From Peromyscus leucopus (taxonomy: Eukaryota; Chordata; Mammalia; Rodentia; Cricetidae), in assembly GCF_004664715.2 (NCBI RefSeq), contig NC_051071.1, positions 36,577,530 to 36,641,529 of the forward strand: a stretch of DNA of 64,000 bases. The letters run 5' to 3'. Numbering within the stretch: the first letter of the stretch is position 1; each line of letters starts with the position of its first letter. The notes beneath the pieces were generated by a model. The model had not been told where the DNA came from. It searched no databases and saw only the letters and a program-made list of their open reading frames with translations. Shown here in pieces: positions 37,303 to 50,283 of this stretch. The translations under genes and the position numbers were made by a program.

Positions 37303-40300
37303 GTAGGTTTTGCTCGGTGGTAGGACTAACTGCAGACACCCTTTCCTTGACTTATATAGCTTCTAAACATTGATGTGCATGCTTTGGGAAGTACAGTGAA
37401 CACTCATAGATAGAGGGACTTATGCATAGATCACTTGTAGCTGGACCCTGAAAGCCCCACCTCTGCATGCAGCTTCTGATTTTGAACTCTTATTTAAAAA
37501 AACCAACCCACCTTCTTCCTTTTCTCCTTTGCACATTATCTGCAGTTTTTCACAGTAGCCAAAATGTTTGAACTTATGGCTTACTACTTAAATCATGTTT
37601 TTTCTCTCTCTCTCTAATCTTTCAGCCTGTTTTTAAAATGTAGCTTACTAGGCTAGTTTTAAAGACAGCAGCCTCTCTATTGTCAAAGAGCTAGTTCTAT
37701 ATAAAATCAGGTATAAATATGCAGAACTGCATTTTCGGAGGAAAAAACTTTCTTTTTAAAAGCTTCTGGGTTTGAAAAGACTTTGTGCTTACGTTCGTTC
37801 TTTTTAAAATATAAAACAGCTGTTTTATGCTGACTTAGCTGCACTTGTTTTTTTAATTATTAATTTATTTGTAATTGTACGTTCTTGCCTGTCTGGAGTC
37901 GGATTATTTCTCTACCAAAGGGATATTCACATCCATCTTGAAGTCATTAACAGCTAATGGGCACTAAATGCCTCGAATAATCTAAGCAGAAGGAGACCGT
38001 GTTTCTAAAGATGCAATTGTGGTGTTTCCTCCCTTTGCTTCCATGGGACACCTTCACACTGATGAGTGTAGAGCTAGCTCTTTCAAGGGTGCCCTTTACT
38101 TACTTTGGTCTTGCCTGCCAACTGTGCAAATGCCTCTTGATTGTTTGCTTCAGAACACTATGTATTAAAATGTAGATAAAGTACTGATTGGCCTTGATTT
38201 TAAGGATGTATTTATTACTTACTCTTATCATTTAATTAATTGTATATATTTAATAGATTTAATTATATCGATTAATTTGAATTTCAATGCTCAATAGTCT
38301 ACATATTGTGTCTTCATGTATAACCAGTAATGTGCTGAGGTCAATTGATTAGTGTTCATCATCAATGTATAAGTTTTGTTATTTTTATCCAACTAAGTGC
38401 AAAGTTACCTAACAATTGAGACTTAACTGAAAAAAAAAAAAAGGAATACTCTGAAAACCAAACTGTGCATAGCATACCAGTATGATTTGAATCCCAATAC
38501 TGTGACAATTCACCTTGTAATTACCAAATTATTCCGTTCAGCTTCTTAATAATTTAGATACAAAAATACCAGTATAACTCAATGCAATACAAAAAAATCA
38601 TGTTGTTGTGATAGTTACGTTTTCTGCTTTTGCTAGAAGATAGGAGCCCAGATCTGTTTTAGAAAATAACTTCTATATGAAAGATTATGTCTTAATCCTG
38701 AGGGTTTGATAATTCAGTTTATATTTTAAAATAACTTATAGAAGCTGTGGCACATAGATTACTTGTTTCCCATTATGCTTTTTCCATCTCAAATACTATT
38801 TGAGATTTGTGTCTACCTAATAAATGGTTTTAAAATAAGAATTGTTGATTACCATGGTATTGACTCTAAATTTTATAAATATACTCAGTGAACCTATTGT
38901 CGATATTGTTATCAGAATACTGTTAGCTTTCATGTGGAGTAATCTCTGAAGACAGGAAAAAAACAGATTCTTCAATAAATAGAATGGCACTTATTTCTAT
39001 AATATAATGTGACACATACATTGTTATATTTGGCATTTCAAATTTTTTTTGGGATTCTGATTATGTTCCCATGAAGTAATAAGCCTTAAAACTTGGAGGT
39101 CATTCAGAAGCATGTGACCTACCCCTTAACTATTAATGCATAGATTCTATCTATAGTCCTTGCAACTTTCCATCATTGGCTTGTCATTCATTTTATATGT
39201 GCATTCCTCAGTTGCTCTTCTGTATGGCATTCTAAACATTCCAGTAATAATACAATAAAAAACCGGTCTTGCAGACAATTCAGCTGTTAAAGGAACCCAT
39301 GAGCATTTTATTTTTACTGCACATCTTTTAAACCATTGCATTTTCTGTAAGCCGTGATACTTCAAAGGTGCTATGAATTTTGCAAAGCACGGCAAACACA
39401 TGACACAGTGCCATTCCATGACTGTCATAGTAAAGAAACAAGGAAGAGAACATAGATTGATATACATGTGTCTATAACCTTAACTAGGATGATTCTGTCT
39501 TTCTTTCCTTGTTGGTGATCTTTTCTTTTGCAGGAATTCACCATTTGGCCTGTAAGTAAAAGTGTCACATCTGAAATGTAACATACCCTCTTTTCAGTCC
39601 CTGATGTACCTCCTTCTAGTCTTGATGTTTTGCGCCCGTTTTCCATGAAGAAACCACAGATCTCTTGAGCGTCTCTGTTGTCCTTGTAGCTTACCTTCAA
39701 CTTCTTCCTGGATGTTCTTCCCGAAAGCTGTGGTTTCCGCTCTGCAGTTCTGAGGAACTCGGGAGGCACCTTTCCATATAGCCCCTTCTTTGTGTTTCCA
39801 GGCACCCTTCGGTAGTTATGCTCTCACAACGATCATACACATTCTACGGGAAGAATGCATGTCATGTGAACAGTATGATGCTTCCAGACCGTCCGTAGCT
39901 TTTCTCCTCCCTTCGTCTTTCCTCTCGGTCTTCCCTCTGGCCTAGTGGTTGGTGTAGTGATAATGTAGCGAGATTTTCTGTTGTGCTTGATCTAACCATG
40001 TGGTTGCGAGGTATGAGTAAAACATGGTTCCGTCAAGCACCATGGAACGTCACGCAGCTTTCTACAGCATGGCAAGCTGCTGAGGCTTAAGGCAGTTCTT
40101 ACTTGTCTTTTTTATAGAGTCAAAATGAAAAAAAAGAGGGCTTTTGGGGGTGTTTCTGAAGATTATGTGAGAGGGAGAGAATAACAAAGTCCATAGAAAA
40201 ATTTAAAACCTAAGTATATGGTTTTCCTTAAAAGCCCTACTTTACAATAATATACAGGAGTATGTTTATTACAAGATATGTTTTCAATTTTTGACTCAGA

Positions 40301-40630
40301 AAAATAAAAATAAAAATTTAACAATTCATAGCCATTGTGTGATTAGCTGTGAAATAGACTAGCATGGCTCAGAACCGGATCAGCAGAAAGTACAGCTGTG
40401 AAAAGCTCAACTTTATTAATGTTTTCCTGTCGTGTGAATCTGGTCACTCTTTTTTCCAGAAAATTCCAAGCCTTTCTTTTAATCCTCTCCTGACATCCAT
40501 TGACCAAAGTGCCCTAAGTTGTCTCCCTGCTGCATAATCTATAGTTATCCTACTGTTTTTCTTCCTATGTATTAATGGCTATTCTAGCATTCAGACTCAG
40601 AATCTTATTTTTGGCTTGAATCCTCAATAG
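37303..40630 (+). other. Slit2: Intron hosting mir-218-1
   Basis: Carries the mir-218-1 hairpin at 39957-40066. The segment from about 39600 to the hairpin is CpG-rich for this window. No clear SINE or LTR was seen in the intron, which fits conserved sequence. A poly-A stretch at about 38431-38442 is minor. Confidence 0.8.
39957..40066 (+). ncRNA. Mir218-1: microRNA precursor mir-218-1
   Basis: The 5p arm at 39981-40001 reads ttgtgcttgatctaaccatg plus t, the exact miR-218-5p. The 3p arm at 40024-40045 contains atggttccgtcaagcaccat, the miR-218-1 star form (the Slit3 copy, mir-218-2, differs there). The 110-base precursor matches my memory of the human hairpin end to end. Processing marks are visible: an apical UGUG at 39999-40002 and a CNNC (ctac) at 40062-40065, 17 bases past the 3p end. 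It is on the host-gene strand. Known role: a motor-neuron and smooth-muscle microRNA that can target Robo transcripts, so the host locus and its intron act on one pathway. Confidence 0.98.
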
Positions 40631-40781
40631 GCACAGAAGATTATCGATCAAAATTAAGTGGAGACTGCTTTGCAGACTTGGCTTGTCCTGAAAAGTGTCG
40701 CTGTGAAGGGACCACTGTAGATTGCTCCAATCAAAAACTCAACAAAATCCCAGACCATATTCCACAGTACACAGCGGAGCT
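40631..40781 (+). CDS. Slit2: Slit2 exon: linker and D3 N-terminal cap (LRRNT)
   Basis: A 151-base exon, acceptor cctcaatag, donor gtaagt, phase 1 in and 2 out. It encodes [20 protein letters not shown], then [20 protein letters not shown] and [11 protein letters not shown]. The cysteine spacing is LRRNT. Confidence 0.97.
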
Positions 40782-42279
40782 GTAAGTTCATCCGGCTACA
40801 AGATCCTGCCTGGGAGGGAGCAAGGGACACAAAGAGACTGTATGAAAACATTGGGATTTTTGTCATGACATTTTAATTCTGAATAATTGAATTCACTTAA
40901 TTAATACATGCTGAATTGAGAGGCCCTCTTTGTTCAAGAATATGTTTAAAACTATCTCAGTTCAATCGTCAGGCAGAGCTATAACTGAACAATCAAATTA
41001 TCACTCAAAATTCAGTCATCATTTACTAATGTTTACAATAACAGGAATATCTGGTTATTATTAGATATTCACTATGGTAGAACATTTATAAGCACTTCAT
41101 AAATTTGCAAGACATTTAATTCTTAAAACAGCCAAACAAAATAATTTGATACTTACCACAAAAAATCTATTGTGGGATTCGTTGACTACTTCTCTGTTAC
41201 AAGTGAAAGGACTCAGTGATTGCCAGTTGAAAGGTAAATAATAGTTGTTTGCTGTTTATTTGTTTATAAACAGTGAATAGCAGATTAGGGAAAACTGAAA
41301 ACTAAGACATGATCAAATTTATATTTACAAATTTACCATTGGATCCAGAGTATGAAAAAAACGTAATTTCAGAACTATTGGCAGATACTACGCTCATGTG
41401 TAGTTCACCTTTCCTGGTTATAAAAGGAAAGTATACAGTGTTAGTTTTCCAAGACCCATGAAGCCAGTAGTGAAATCTAATCATTTTCTGAACATCTTAG
41501 CTGTGTTTATTTATGGCACCATCTGGTATTTGTCATTTATTGCTTTCCAAAGTTGATTGTCTCTGTGTGTATGCATAATCCTTCTGTCTTCAACTAGATT
41601 GCAGCCTCTTGACTTCAGGGATTGTGCGTTAGCATCTCTGTCCCACTGTATTTATACCCATGCCTGTTATTTAATGAATTCAAAGCAGTTTGGATAATTA
41701 GAAATAATGTCTTTCAAAGGGTTAATAGAAACTAGTTTCTTTGTGGTGCTGGTGATTTCTTTTTTACACCCACTGTTTCATGGTATATTCACTAACTCAA
41801 TTTTCAGAAATTCAGAGAACATGTAGCAAGATCCCTGAATTCCACTCTGTGTGGCTATGCGTGGACTTTAGTTTATTTCTGATAATGCTGCATACACGTG
41901 ATATTATATTGAGCATGATAATTAATTAAACAAGTTTATTCTCCAATCAATAATTCTACTACAACCTAGTTTCTAATGTAAGATTCAGAAAAAATTATAT
42001 GCTTTCAAAGTTTGATATTTTTAAAATAATACATATAAAATGAATACTTAAGAGAAAAGTGTTTGCAAAGCATGCTCTCAGTAAAGGATTTAGATTCAGA
42101 ATGCTTACTAGTCATATACTGCCAGTGAATTTATATGCAGAATATATTAAAATCTCTTAAAATTCAACAATATAAAGGTTATGTTACCTTAGGAGATGGT
42201 CAAGTTATCCATGATAACATTTTTCCAATGAAAAGTTAACCATATGCAAAAGTTGGTTCTTAGAAAATGCAAAACTATT

Positions 42280-43560
42280 ATTTTTCTGCTGCTGTGATAA
42301 CATAGCAAGAAGAAAAGCAACGTTTAGTATAAAAAGTTGTTTGTGTGGTTACAGGAGAGTCCACAGAGCAAGAAAGGAGTGGAACTGTCTGAGCATTTTT
42401 CATAAGCACACAGGAAGCAGAGACTGAGGACACAGTGAAAAGCTTTAAACTCACAAAACTCATGACATACTTCCTCTAGCCACGACTCCTAAAAAAAAAA
42501 AAATCTATAACCTTCCCAAGCAGTGCCATCAACTGAGGACCAAGTGTTCCAATACATGAATGAACCTATAGAGAATATTTCTCATTCAAACTGCCATATT
42601 ACTCACTCTGGTCCCCATAGCCTCATTGCTATCTCATGAGTCAAACTCATTGCCATCTCATGATTCAAAATACATTTAATCCAACTTCAAAAAACCCTTG
42701 GTCTTTAACAGTCTCAACACTGTTCAAAAGTATTAAGTCTCTTTTGAGACTCAAAGTAATTTTAGTCTCCATTAAATCTTTTTTTAAATGCATCCCACAT
42801 ACAATGGCACATATTATATACATTACCATTCAAAAAGGAAGAATGAGGGTATACCATTCAAGAAGGAGAAAAATTGGGCCAAAGCAAAACTAAAACCCAA
42901 CAAGGCAAACATCAAAGCCTGAAGTTCCATGTTTAGTATCTGGGGGCTTCAGTTTCAAAGGATTTAGATGGCACCTCTCCTTGCAGGTTTGTAGTCTATG
43001 TCATACACTTCACTCTTGGGCTGGTTCCACTTCCTGTGTGCAGCTCTTCTTGGCAAATGTGTCATTGGAAAACTTAAGTGCAGCATCGGCTTTCTTCAGT
43101 GTCTACTTGGGGCCTCCTTACAGGGACTCCGACTCTGTCATCATTGCCAGACCTAATCACTTCTTTGATTCCACACAGGAAGAGCTCACAATTTCCTCAG
43201 TCTTCTATCATTTGTGTCTTCCAAATTGCTACCATGTTGATGATAATGCCAAATTCAGTTGACAGTTCGGCATAGATGTTCACACCCTTGGAATTAGCTG
43301 CTTTTATATGCTGTTGCTTTCTAGGAGCAAGGAATTCCTTAAGCTCTTTCACTTCACAAATTGAAGCTTTACCTGGGTGGGGTCTTTCCCTGAGAACAAC
43401 TCTCCTACTCCAGTGGAGAGCAAGGGGCTTTTCTTTTATGCCATTAAGCTCCTTAACAATTACAGTTTTCTTTGCAGCCCATGCTTTGGGGACACCCTTA
43501 AGACTTCTGGTGTTGTTTTCCTCTCCATGCTGCACATTTTATATTTCTTTGTGCACCCCT
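42280..43560 (+). mobile_element. Rodent interspersed repeat, family uncertain
   Basis: Text such as ttctgctgctgtgataacat, aatccaacttcaaaaaaccc, cagtctcaacactgttcaaa, catacaatggcacat and cttgggctggttccacttcc is a familiar rodent repeat order. I cannot say whether it is a LINE-1-related or LTR-related family. The open frame on the minus strand here (112 codons) is inside this repeat and is not counted as a gene. Confidence 0.4.
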
Positions 43561-43997
43561 TGTTCTTTATGATGGTAGATATGCATAAAAGTAACCAGTA
43601 GTAGCCATTCCAGAGACACAGTGTTAGTTTACCTTGAAATCATGCTATCAAAGAAATTAATGCATCGCTTTTTAATTTACCTAAGTTCTTAGGACATGTA
43701 CAGAATGAAGCCAGAGGCTTGGCCAAAATGTCACACAAATGAATGTTCTCTAGCCCAGTTACTGATAGACTTTTTGTTTCTATCTTAACTAATGATCTGG
43801 GTCTACAATATCTGCATTACTCTCCAGGATTATACTCCTCCAGATTCTTCCTAGAGTGGTTAATTAAGTTCTGCCTATAACAGTCAACTACTTTTCTAGT
43901 TCAGACTTCTCCAGAATCATCCAAATCTCTCTAAAACATCAACACTACCATGTTCTTCATAGCAACAATCTAACTTCTCAGAACAAACTTCTGTGTT

Positions 43998-44345
43998 AGT
44001 TACTTTTCTGTTGCTGTGATGTTTTCATCTCCATGCTTCACATTGTGTATTTCTTTGTGCAGTACTTGCACAAATGTGTAAACACCATGATCCAAAGCAA
44101 CTTACAGAAGAGTTTATTTTGACTAAGGGATCCTGAATGAGAGTTCATCATGAAATGGTAATCATGGCATCAGGTAACTGAAGCAGGAAAGTGGTTGATG
44201 GGTCACATATCATAGACACTCAGAAAATGAGGTGAGGCTATAAACATTTAAAACCTGTCCCTAGTTATACATACACTTCCTCCAGCATGACTGGACCTCC
44301 TCAAACAGGACTTGAGACAATTGTTTGAATACATGATCCTATGGG
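43998..44345 (+). mobile_element. Rodent interspersed repeat (Lx/L1-type 3' end?)
   Basis: Starts gttagttacttttctgttgc and continues caccatgatccaaagcaac, cttcctccagcatgactgga, ending at ctcattaccatcac. It shares the tctccatgc...atttctttgtgca segment with 43517-43556, so the two repeats are related or one interrupts the other. Confidence 0.4.
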
Positions 44346-45011
44346 AAAAATTTCTCATTACCATCACTTAGAAAATCAGAGATGGGTGGAGACAATGACA
44401 TGTGGGAGAAAAATATAAATAGGTAATTTAATTGTAAAATAGTAAAACTATGACCTTGGGAAAATGGTTTGTTCTTCAATGTAGTATGCATAGGTCTGCC
44501 GTGTGGTCCGACAAAATCTACTTCTATGTATATACTCAAAAATTTACCAGAGTAGGTCAGTTCGGGCTATCACTTGACCATTGCCTAGTAAGACATTACT
44601 CAGTGTCAGAGAATCTGAGCTTTCTTTACCCAGCAGGGATGCATAATGAAATGATTTGGCCACAGGTGTGGTTTACCAGGTGATCTGAAGGGTCTACACT
44701 TGGCTGTACGTTGTGCTTTGATCTTGAAATGGGGAGGTCTTTTACCTTGGTCCTTGACATTGTATAAAAAGCCTTTTGGAATAAATCTCAAGGTGACTGG
44801 CCCAAAAAAAATTTAAAAGGTACATTCACACAAAATTCTGCATGCCACAGTCAGCCTAGAATTTTAATAATAGACAAAATATAGAGTAGAACAAGTGCCA
44901 CTAACTGATAAATGGCCAAATAAGTGTGGGATGACCATTCTATTGTTCAGTTGTCAAAAACAATGAAATACTGATAACATCATAAAATTAATCACAATTA
45001 AACATCTTAAA

Positions 45012-45240
45012 GTGGTTGGAGAGGTGGCTCAGCTTTTAAGAGCACATATCATATGGCTTCTACAAGAGAACCCAAATTTAATTTAAAGCACCTGTGCAAG
45101 CTGGCTCATAATCACCTGCCACTCAGCTTCAGGGGATCCAGTGCCCTGTTCTGGCCCTTGTGGGCACCTAGACTTCTGTATCTACCTAAGTAGATGCACA
45201 TGCCCACACGTAATTACATAATTGAAAATAAAATAAATCT
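45012..45240 (+). mobile_element. B3/B2-type SINE
   Basis: Head ggttggagaggtggctcagc, then ttttaagagcacatatcat, gggatccagtgccctgttct, and tail aaaataaaataaatctt. Clear order, moderate divergence. Confidence 0.68.
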
Positions 45241-45499
45241 TCAGAACGTCCTATGAGATGAAGCAAAAGGCATATTCTGTAGGATTCCAATTAAATGAAA
45301 TGTCCAGAATAAGAGAATAAGTGTAGTGTGGCACCAATGGGTGATGGTGATAGAAGTTGGCTGTGATAATAGTTAGAGTCTATTGCTGATGATTGGTATT
45401 GATTTTGGAGTGCTTTTTGGGTGATGAAAGAATATTGCATTAATAAAGATTGTTGTGCCAGGTCTTGTTTGGTTTAGTTGAGACAGTTGTTTCTGTTTT

Positions 45500-45638
45500 T
45501 GTTTGAGATGAAGTTTCTTATATTGCCCTGATTGCCTGGAGTTCACCAGGTAAACCACACTGGCCTTGGACTTGCTCCAGTCCTCCACTTTTGCCTCCCG
45601 CGTACTGAGACTACATGTATGAATCATTTCACCTGGCT
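45500..45638 (-). mobile_element. Old B1 SINE
   Basis: Plus-strand text gagatgaagtttcttatatt, cacactggccttggacttgc, tgcctcccgcgtactgagac is the reverse of a diverged B1. Confidence 0.55.
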
Positions 45639-46060
45639 TGCTATTTTACAAATATAATGAAATTCTATACTTTGAGTACTTTATAGTATTTGAATTGTGT
45701 ATAAGTTGATCTGTGAATGATAAAGGTCTGAGCCGGTACTTATGGGGGAAATGCATGCAAGGTAGACAATAGTGAAAAAAGAAAGGCTTGCAAACTTTCA
45801 CTTAGAGATTACTGTATATGAGATGGTTTTGATTATTCTTTGACTTTTCTTTATATTTCAGTATATTTAAGAATTTTTGACTTTTTAAGATTTTGATGAA
45901 ACGATAAAAACATAAGTAAATTTTATAAATTCTCTCTTATATGTGTGCTGTATTTCAAAGTTAACATTAAATAATGTTATACCTTAGTGTAACAAACACA
46001 AGCTAAACACTTGGTACCTATGAGAAAACTTTGATTTTCTTTCTTTTTTTCTTTCCCCAG

Positions 46061-46135
46061 GCGTCTCAATAATAATGAATTCACAGTGTTAGAAGCCACG
46101 GGAATATTTAAGAAACTTCCTCAGTTACGTAAAAT
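46061..46135 (+). CDS. Slit2: Slit2 exon: D3 LRR 1
   Basis: A 75-base exon (25-residue repeat), acceptor ctttccccag, donor gtaagt, phase 2-2. It encodes [20 protein letters not shown] then QLRKI. The extra codon relative to 72-base repeats is normal for this exon. Confidence 0.97.
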
Positions 46136-47460
46136 GTAAGTCATTTGTTAGCTATATATTGACTGTATACGGTGTGTTTTCCTTGTGAATTTTATATATC
46201 TTTACATTTTATCTAAGTTTCATATATATATATTCCAGAAAAATGTCCATGTGATGACTACATGGGGTATGAATTTAGGGTACTATTTAAGAGGTACTTT
46301 TCCACGTGTTCACACAACGCCAAGCCAACCCTTAGCATCCTTCTCTAAAGCAGACAGCTGGTCTATAATGTGCCCGCAGCAGGAATCTAGCAATCTAAGC
46401 ACATTAAAATGGATTCAGTGATGTTTTGCAACTTCCTTTACTATTCCCCAAACCGTGGTGCTATTTCTCTTTCAGCACATTCATGTCAACTGTTTGACTT
46501 TTGCTTCATTACGCTTTCATTATGAGATAGTCAAAATTAATGATTAGTAAACTGGCTAGACTGCTCATCTGTGTTACTTCATGTCCACAGCTCGTATTTC
46601 AGAGGAAATTCGTAAGCTCAGCATTTTCATCAACTTCCCACTAGTATCCCATGTCCTTGAGTAAAGGGGGAAGCAGGACAAAAGTCAAGTGTGCAAGAAT
46701 GTAGGAACGCCCTGTCCACAGGAGGAGGAAGCAGGGACGTTAGTCCATGCCGCTTGTCACCCCCAGTCTCACATATATAGCTGCTCCAGCCACTGACATT
46801 GTTTTTAGCAGAGGAGACCAAAACTATGCATGTGTCCTTCTCCTCTGCATTAGGTTATACCTTGAGAATCTTCTAATTCCTTGATTACTTTCCTTTATGC
46901 CACTAACTGTACTGTCTTTTTGGTAATAAGAGGTTCAATGCCACAGACGTTTACTGAGCAGTTTACTATGAGCAGTGTTTATGAGAATGACAAGTAAATC
47001 AGCAAACAAAATAATCAAATTGCTTCATTGGTGTAGTGTCTGTCTTATAAGCATGAACAATGGATTTGGTCATCAGGTAAGGAAATCCAAATATAGTGGC
47101 CTGTTATACCAGTGCTGGGGAGAGAGCGACAAGCCTAGTGGACCACATAAGAGCTTTATGTAACCAAATAATGGGCCTTAATGACTTTAGACTCCTCAGG
47201 ATCGTCGCAGTTCATTTTGAGCAGAATTGGTCTAGTATATATCTTTAATGGCTATTCTCTCTTAGTATTACTGTCCTCTTAACTTCATGGATTAGAGAAA
47301 CACTTTCTACAAGTTTCTGCAATCTTTGCAGTGAAAATCTTGGAAATTGTGGAAGACTTGTGTATTTATTCAGTAGATTAAAAATAACCAGATATATTTT
47401 TGGAGCGTCTTGTAGTAGTGAGCAGTCAATTAAATCTGCATCTTAACACTGTTTATCTAG
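46136..47460 (+). other. Slit2: Intron, 1.3 kb
   Basis: No repeat or RNA gene recognised. Confidence 0.8.
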
Positions 47461-47604
47461 CAACTTTAGCAACAATAAGATCACCGATATCGAGGAGGGA
47501 GCATTTGAAGGCGCATCTGGTGTGAATGAACTTCTTCTCACCAGTAATCGTTTGGAAAATGTTCAGCATAAGATGTTCAAAGGATTGGAAAGCCTCAAAA
47601 CATT
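47461..47604 (+). CDS. Slit2: Slit2 exon: D3 LRRs 2 and 3
   Basis: A 144-base exon, acceptor tttatctag, donor gtaagt, phase 2-2. It encodes [20 protein letters not shown], then [20 protein letters not shown] and [14 protein letters not shown] reads VNEILL in the human and mouse sequences I remember, a conservative change. Confidence 0.97.
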
Positions 47605-48270
47605 GTAAGTATTCCTGATACACATGAAAGTGGGTTAGACTTCACTGCTCATTATCACCTGCAGAAACAGGTGAGTTTCACTTTCCTCCTAACTGTGACT
47701 CAGATTTCCAGACACATGCATTTAAATGGAATAACTGTGTTCATCCAGAGGCTACATTTATCTGTCTCTGTGATGCTTTAGTAGAAAAGAAACAATGCTT
47801 GTGATAAATCCTTCCACAATTGCTAAGGAAACATGCTAAAGGGTTTGTCTACTTGCTTAATGATAGGGAGTTTGGGAGGAATAAATTCTTTGTGTCTCCC
47901 AAAGGTTGCTTAGGTAGAGACGATGAGACTTAGAACAAGCAGGAAATGCAACATTTTGTCTTATTTGAATTATCTCGGTGCATCTTTGCAATAATGCTTG
48001 CCAAAAGTAGTGGCTCATAAACCGGAAGAGAAAAAAATTCTACAGCCGTTGTGGGAGCACATAAAAGGATCTCTTTGCAACCAAGGATCAGCCCCTGGCA
48101 GTACAGTCACAGAGGCTCAAGCAATGGCATCTCACCTGACCCTGAAATCTATATATAATGTATAATGGGCAAATGGAAAGTCCCCTGTTTTTTATGAGAG
48201 CGTGAGGGAGAAAATTATTTCTCTAGTCACCGGGATGAGTTAATATAACCCCAAATTTAGGTCTGACCAA

Positions 48271-48271
<1 letters not shown>

Positions 48272-48305
<34 letters not shown>

Positions 48306-48478
48306 CTGCACATGAGAATAGAAACATGCTATATATCCCCTGCACATGATAATAGATATATAATATATATCCATGGCACATGAGAATAGATAGATATATG
48401 CTCTATAAACCAGCACATGAGAATCGATCTATGCTATTATACCTTTCATATGAGAATAGATATATGCTATAACTCTGC
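48272..48478. repeat. (TG)n and degenerate 34-base minisatellite
   Basis: A TG run to 48302 is followed by five diverged copies built on cacatgagaatagatata, starting near 48309, 48343, 48377, 48414 and 48447 (spacings 34, 34, 37, 33). Confidence 0.85.
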
Positions 48479-49877
48479 ACAGCTAGCCTGCAATCCAGCA
48501 ATCAAGCATAGCCAGCATGTCAGTCACAGACCTCCCTCAGGGACTAGTTTTGAATTGCTCTTAAATGGTATGCAAACAGATGCTGAGCCTGTTTATGGGA
48601 GATACACTGAGAGTGTGTTGAAGGCTAGCCAAGAAAATACGACATAGGGCCTGCATGTCATAGGCTGTCTCCGGTTACTAAACAAATGGCAATACCTCCT
48701 CTTACACAGTAGTTGAGGGCCTGTTTATTGTTAGTGTTAACCCTCTTTCACACAGCACTACTATGGAGAAGGTAAGAGGTATAGATTAGAACTTCACCCA
48801 TATCAGCCCATCTATGCTGCCACAGTGGGATACCAGAGACAGAGTACTACACACATGAATATTTCTCATGCTTCTGGATGCAGATGTTCACCATGAAATG
48901 AAATTTGTGTTTCAGCCCTCCTTCTAGGCCCGAGACTTCCTTCTTGGCTGCTTTCTTGCTGTAAACACACATGACTTGCGGTTTATATTCTTTCTCATGT
49001 AGAGAAAAGAAGAGTGGGTGAGATGTGTGACATCTCCGGTGTCTTATCTTCACATATAAGTTCATGAAACTCTAAAGACCCTCTCCAAAGGCAGTCACCT
49101 AGCTGATAAAAGCTTCAAGGTGTGAACTAGGGGAGTCACAATTCAGCCAATAGTATTACCCTGGAGAACATATCCAAGTATTTGTTTCGACTTGATACAA
49201 TCAAATGACATTGCCTGTGAGTTCTCTGAAATCAGCTTTCTCCATTTTATTTCTACTGATGAGTTCCTACTGTTTATTCTGTACCACCTGAATAAAGCAG
49301 CTGCAAACTGTCTCCATACACTTGTTCCAGGGAGAACAGAGCAGTTGAGAGTCAAAACTGGAGTGGTCAACTACTAGAGTAGATGAGTCGGGATCTGTCT
49401 ATCTATCCTTCCACACAGTCTCTGAGGTTTCGTGTTCTAAGCATTTGAAACTATGTCCCACCCTAAACCTCTTAACTCCTCAGCACTAGTCAGATAGTTA
49501 GGAATACATGTGCGTATTCCCAAAATTCATAAAATGCCCTGAGACATCAGACAGAGCTTACTGTATGCATGTGCTGATGTTTGTTTGTTGTCCTTTGTTT
49601 TTGTTTTTTACTTTTATCAAGAGACTAACTTGCTTCAGTCCCTTCCAGGGTCCCCTAACTCCAGTAAGATTAAGACCACAGATCTCCATTATTCATGACA
49701 AAGGAAAATGCTGATAAGAATACTGTGCTGTGGTGCATTTGTTTCTGACTATTCAGTGATGCCTGGATAAGAAGAAGTCATCTTTCTTCTTATCTACATT
49801 TTAGTGGGAAGAAAATAGTTTTATTTCTTTTTTGTTAGCCAGCATAGAATTTTAAAGCAACATTTTTTTCAATATCT

Positions 49878-50283
49878 GTCTTAGTTAGGGTTTGTAGTGC
49901 TCTGATAAAATGCTATGACCGAAGCAACTCATGGAAGAAAAGTTTTATTTCATCTTATACTTCCATGTCATCAAAGGGAAATGTGGGCAGAAACTCAGGG
50001 CAGGTGTCTGGAGGCAGGAACTGATGCAGAAGCCTTGGATGAGTTCTCATTCCTTGGCTTGCTCTTCATGACGTGTTCAGGCTCCTTTCTTCCAGCACCT
50101 AAGATCTCAAAGCCAGAGGAGCACTGCCCACAGCAGTGGGCACTCCCACATCAATCACAATCAAGGAAATGCACAACAGGCTTTTCCATACACCAACATC
50201 ATAGGGACATTTTCTCAATTGAGGTGCTCTGCCTTTAAAGATGACTCTATCTTATGTCAAGTTGACATAAACCTAGCCAGCAC
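49878..50283 (+). mobile_element. Rodent interspersed repeat (Lx/L1-type 3' end?)
   Basis: Starts tgtcttagttagggtttgta and continues atgctatgaccgaagcaact, ggaggcaggaactgatgcag, cattttctcaattgaggtgc, ending atgtcaagttgacataaacc. A very common rodent repeat; class name uncertain. Confidence 0.5.

Larger units (their letters stand above)
40782..46060 (+). other. Slit2: 5.3 kb intron with rodent repeat mosaic
   Basis: 40782-42270 has no recognised repeat. 42280-43560 and 43998-44345 are interspersed rodent repeats. 45012-45240 is a B3-type SINE and 45500-45638 an old B1 (minus). 44350-45010 and 45640-46060 show nothing clear. Confidence 0.7.

Noticed and set aside
39425..39805. 126-codon open frame on the minus strand upstream of mir-218-1
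   Set aside because: No family resemblance, no splice or promoter context. The openness more likely reflects base composition of a conserved non-coding segment.
43197..43535. 112-codon open frame on the minus strand
   Set aside because: It lies inside an interspersed rodent repeat (42280-43560), has no recognisable domain, and part of the same sequence recurs near 44020. Chance or repeat-derived frame.
48303..48478. CRISPR-like array
   Set aside because: Repeats are degenerate with no unique spacers, in a mammalian intron, and adjacent to a microsatellite. It is a minisatellite.
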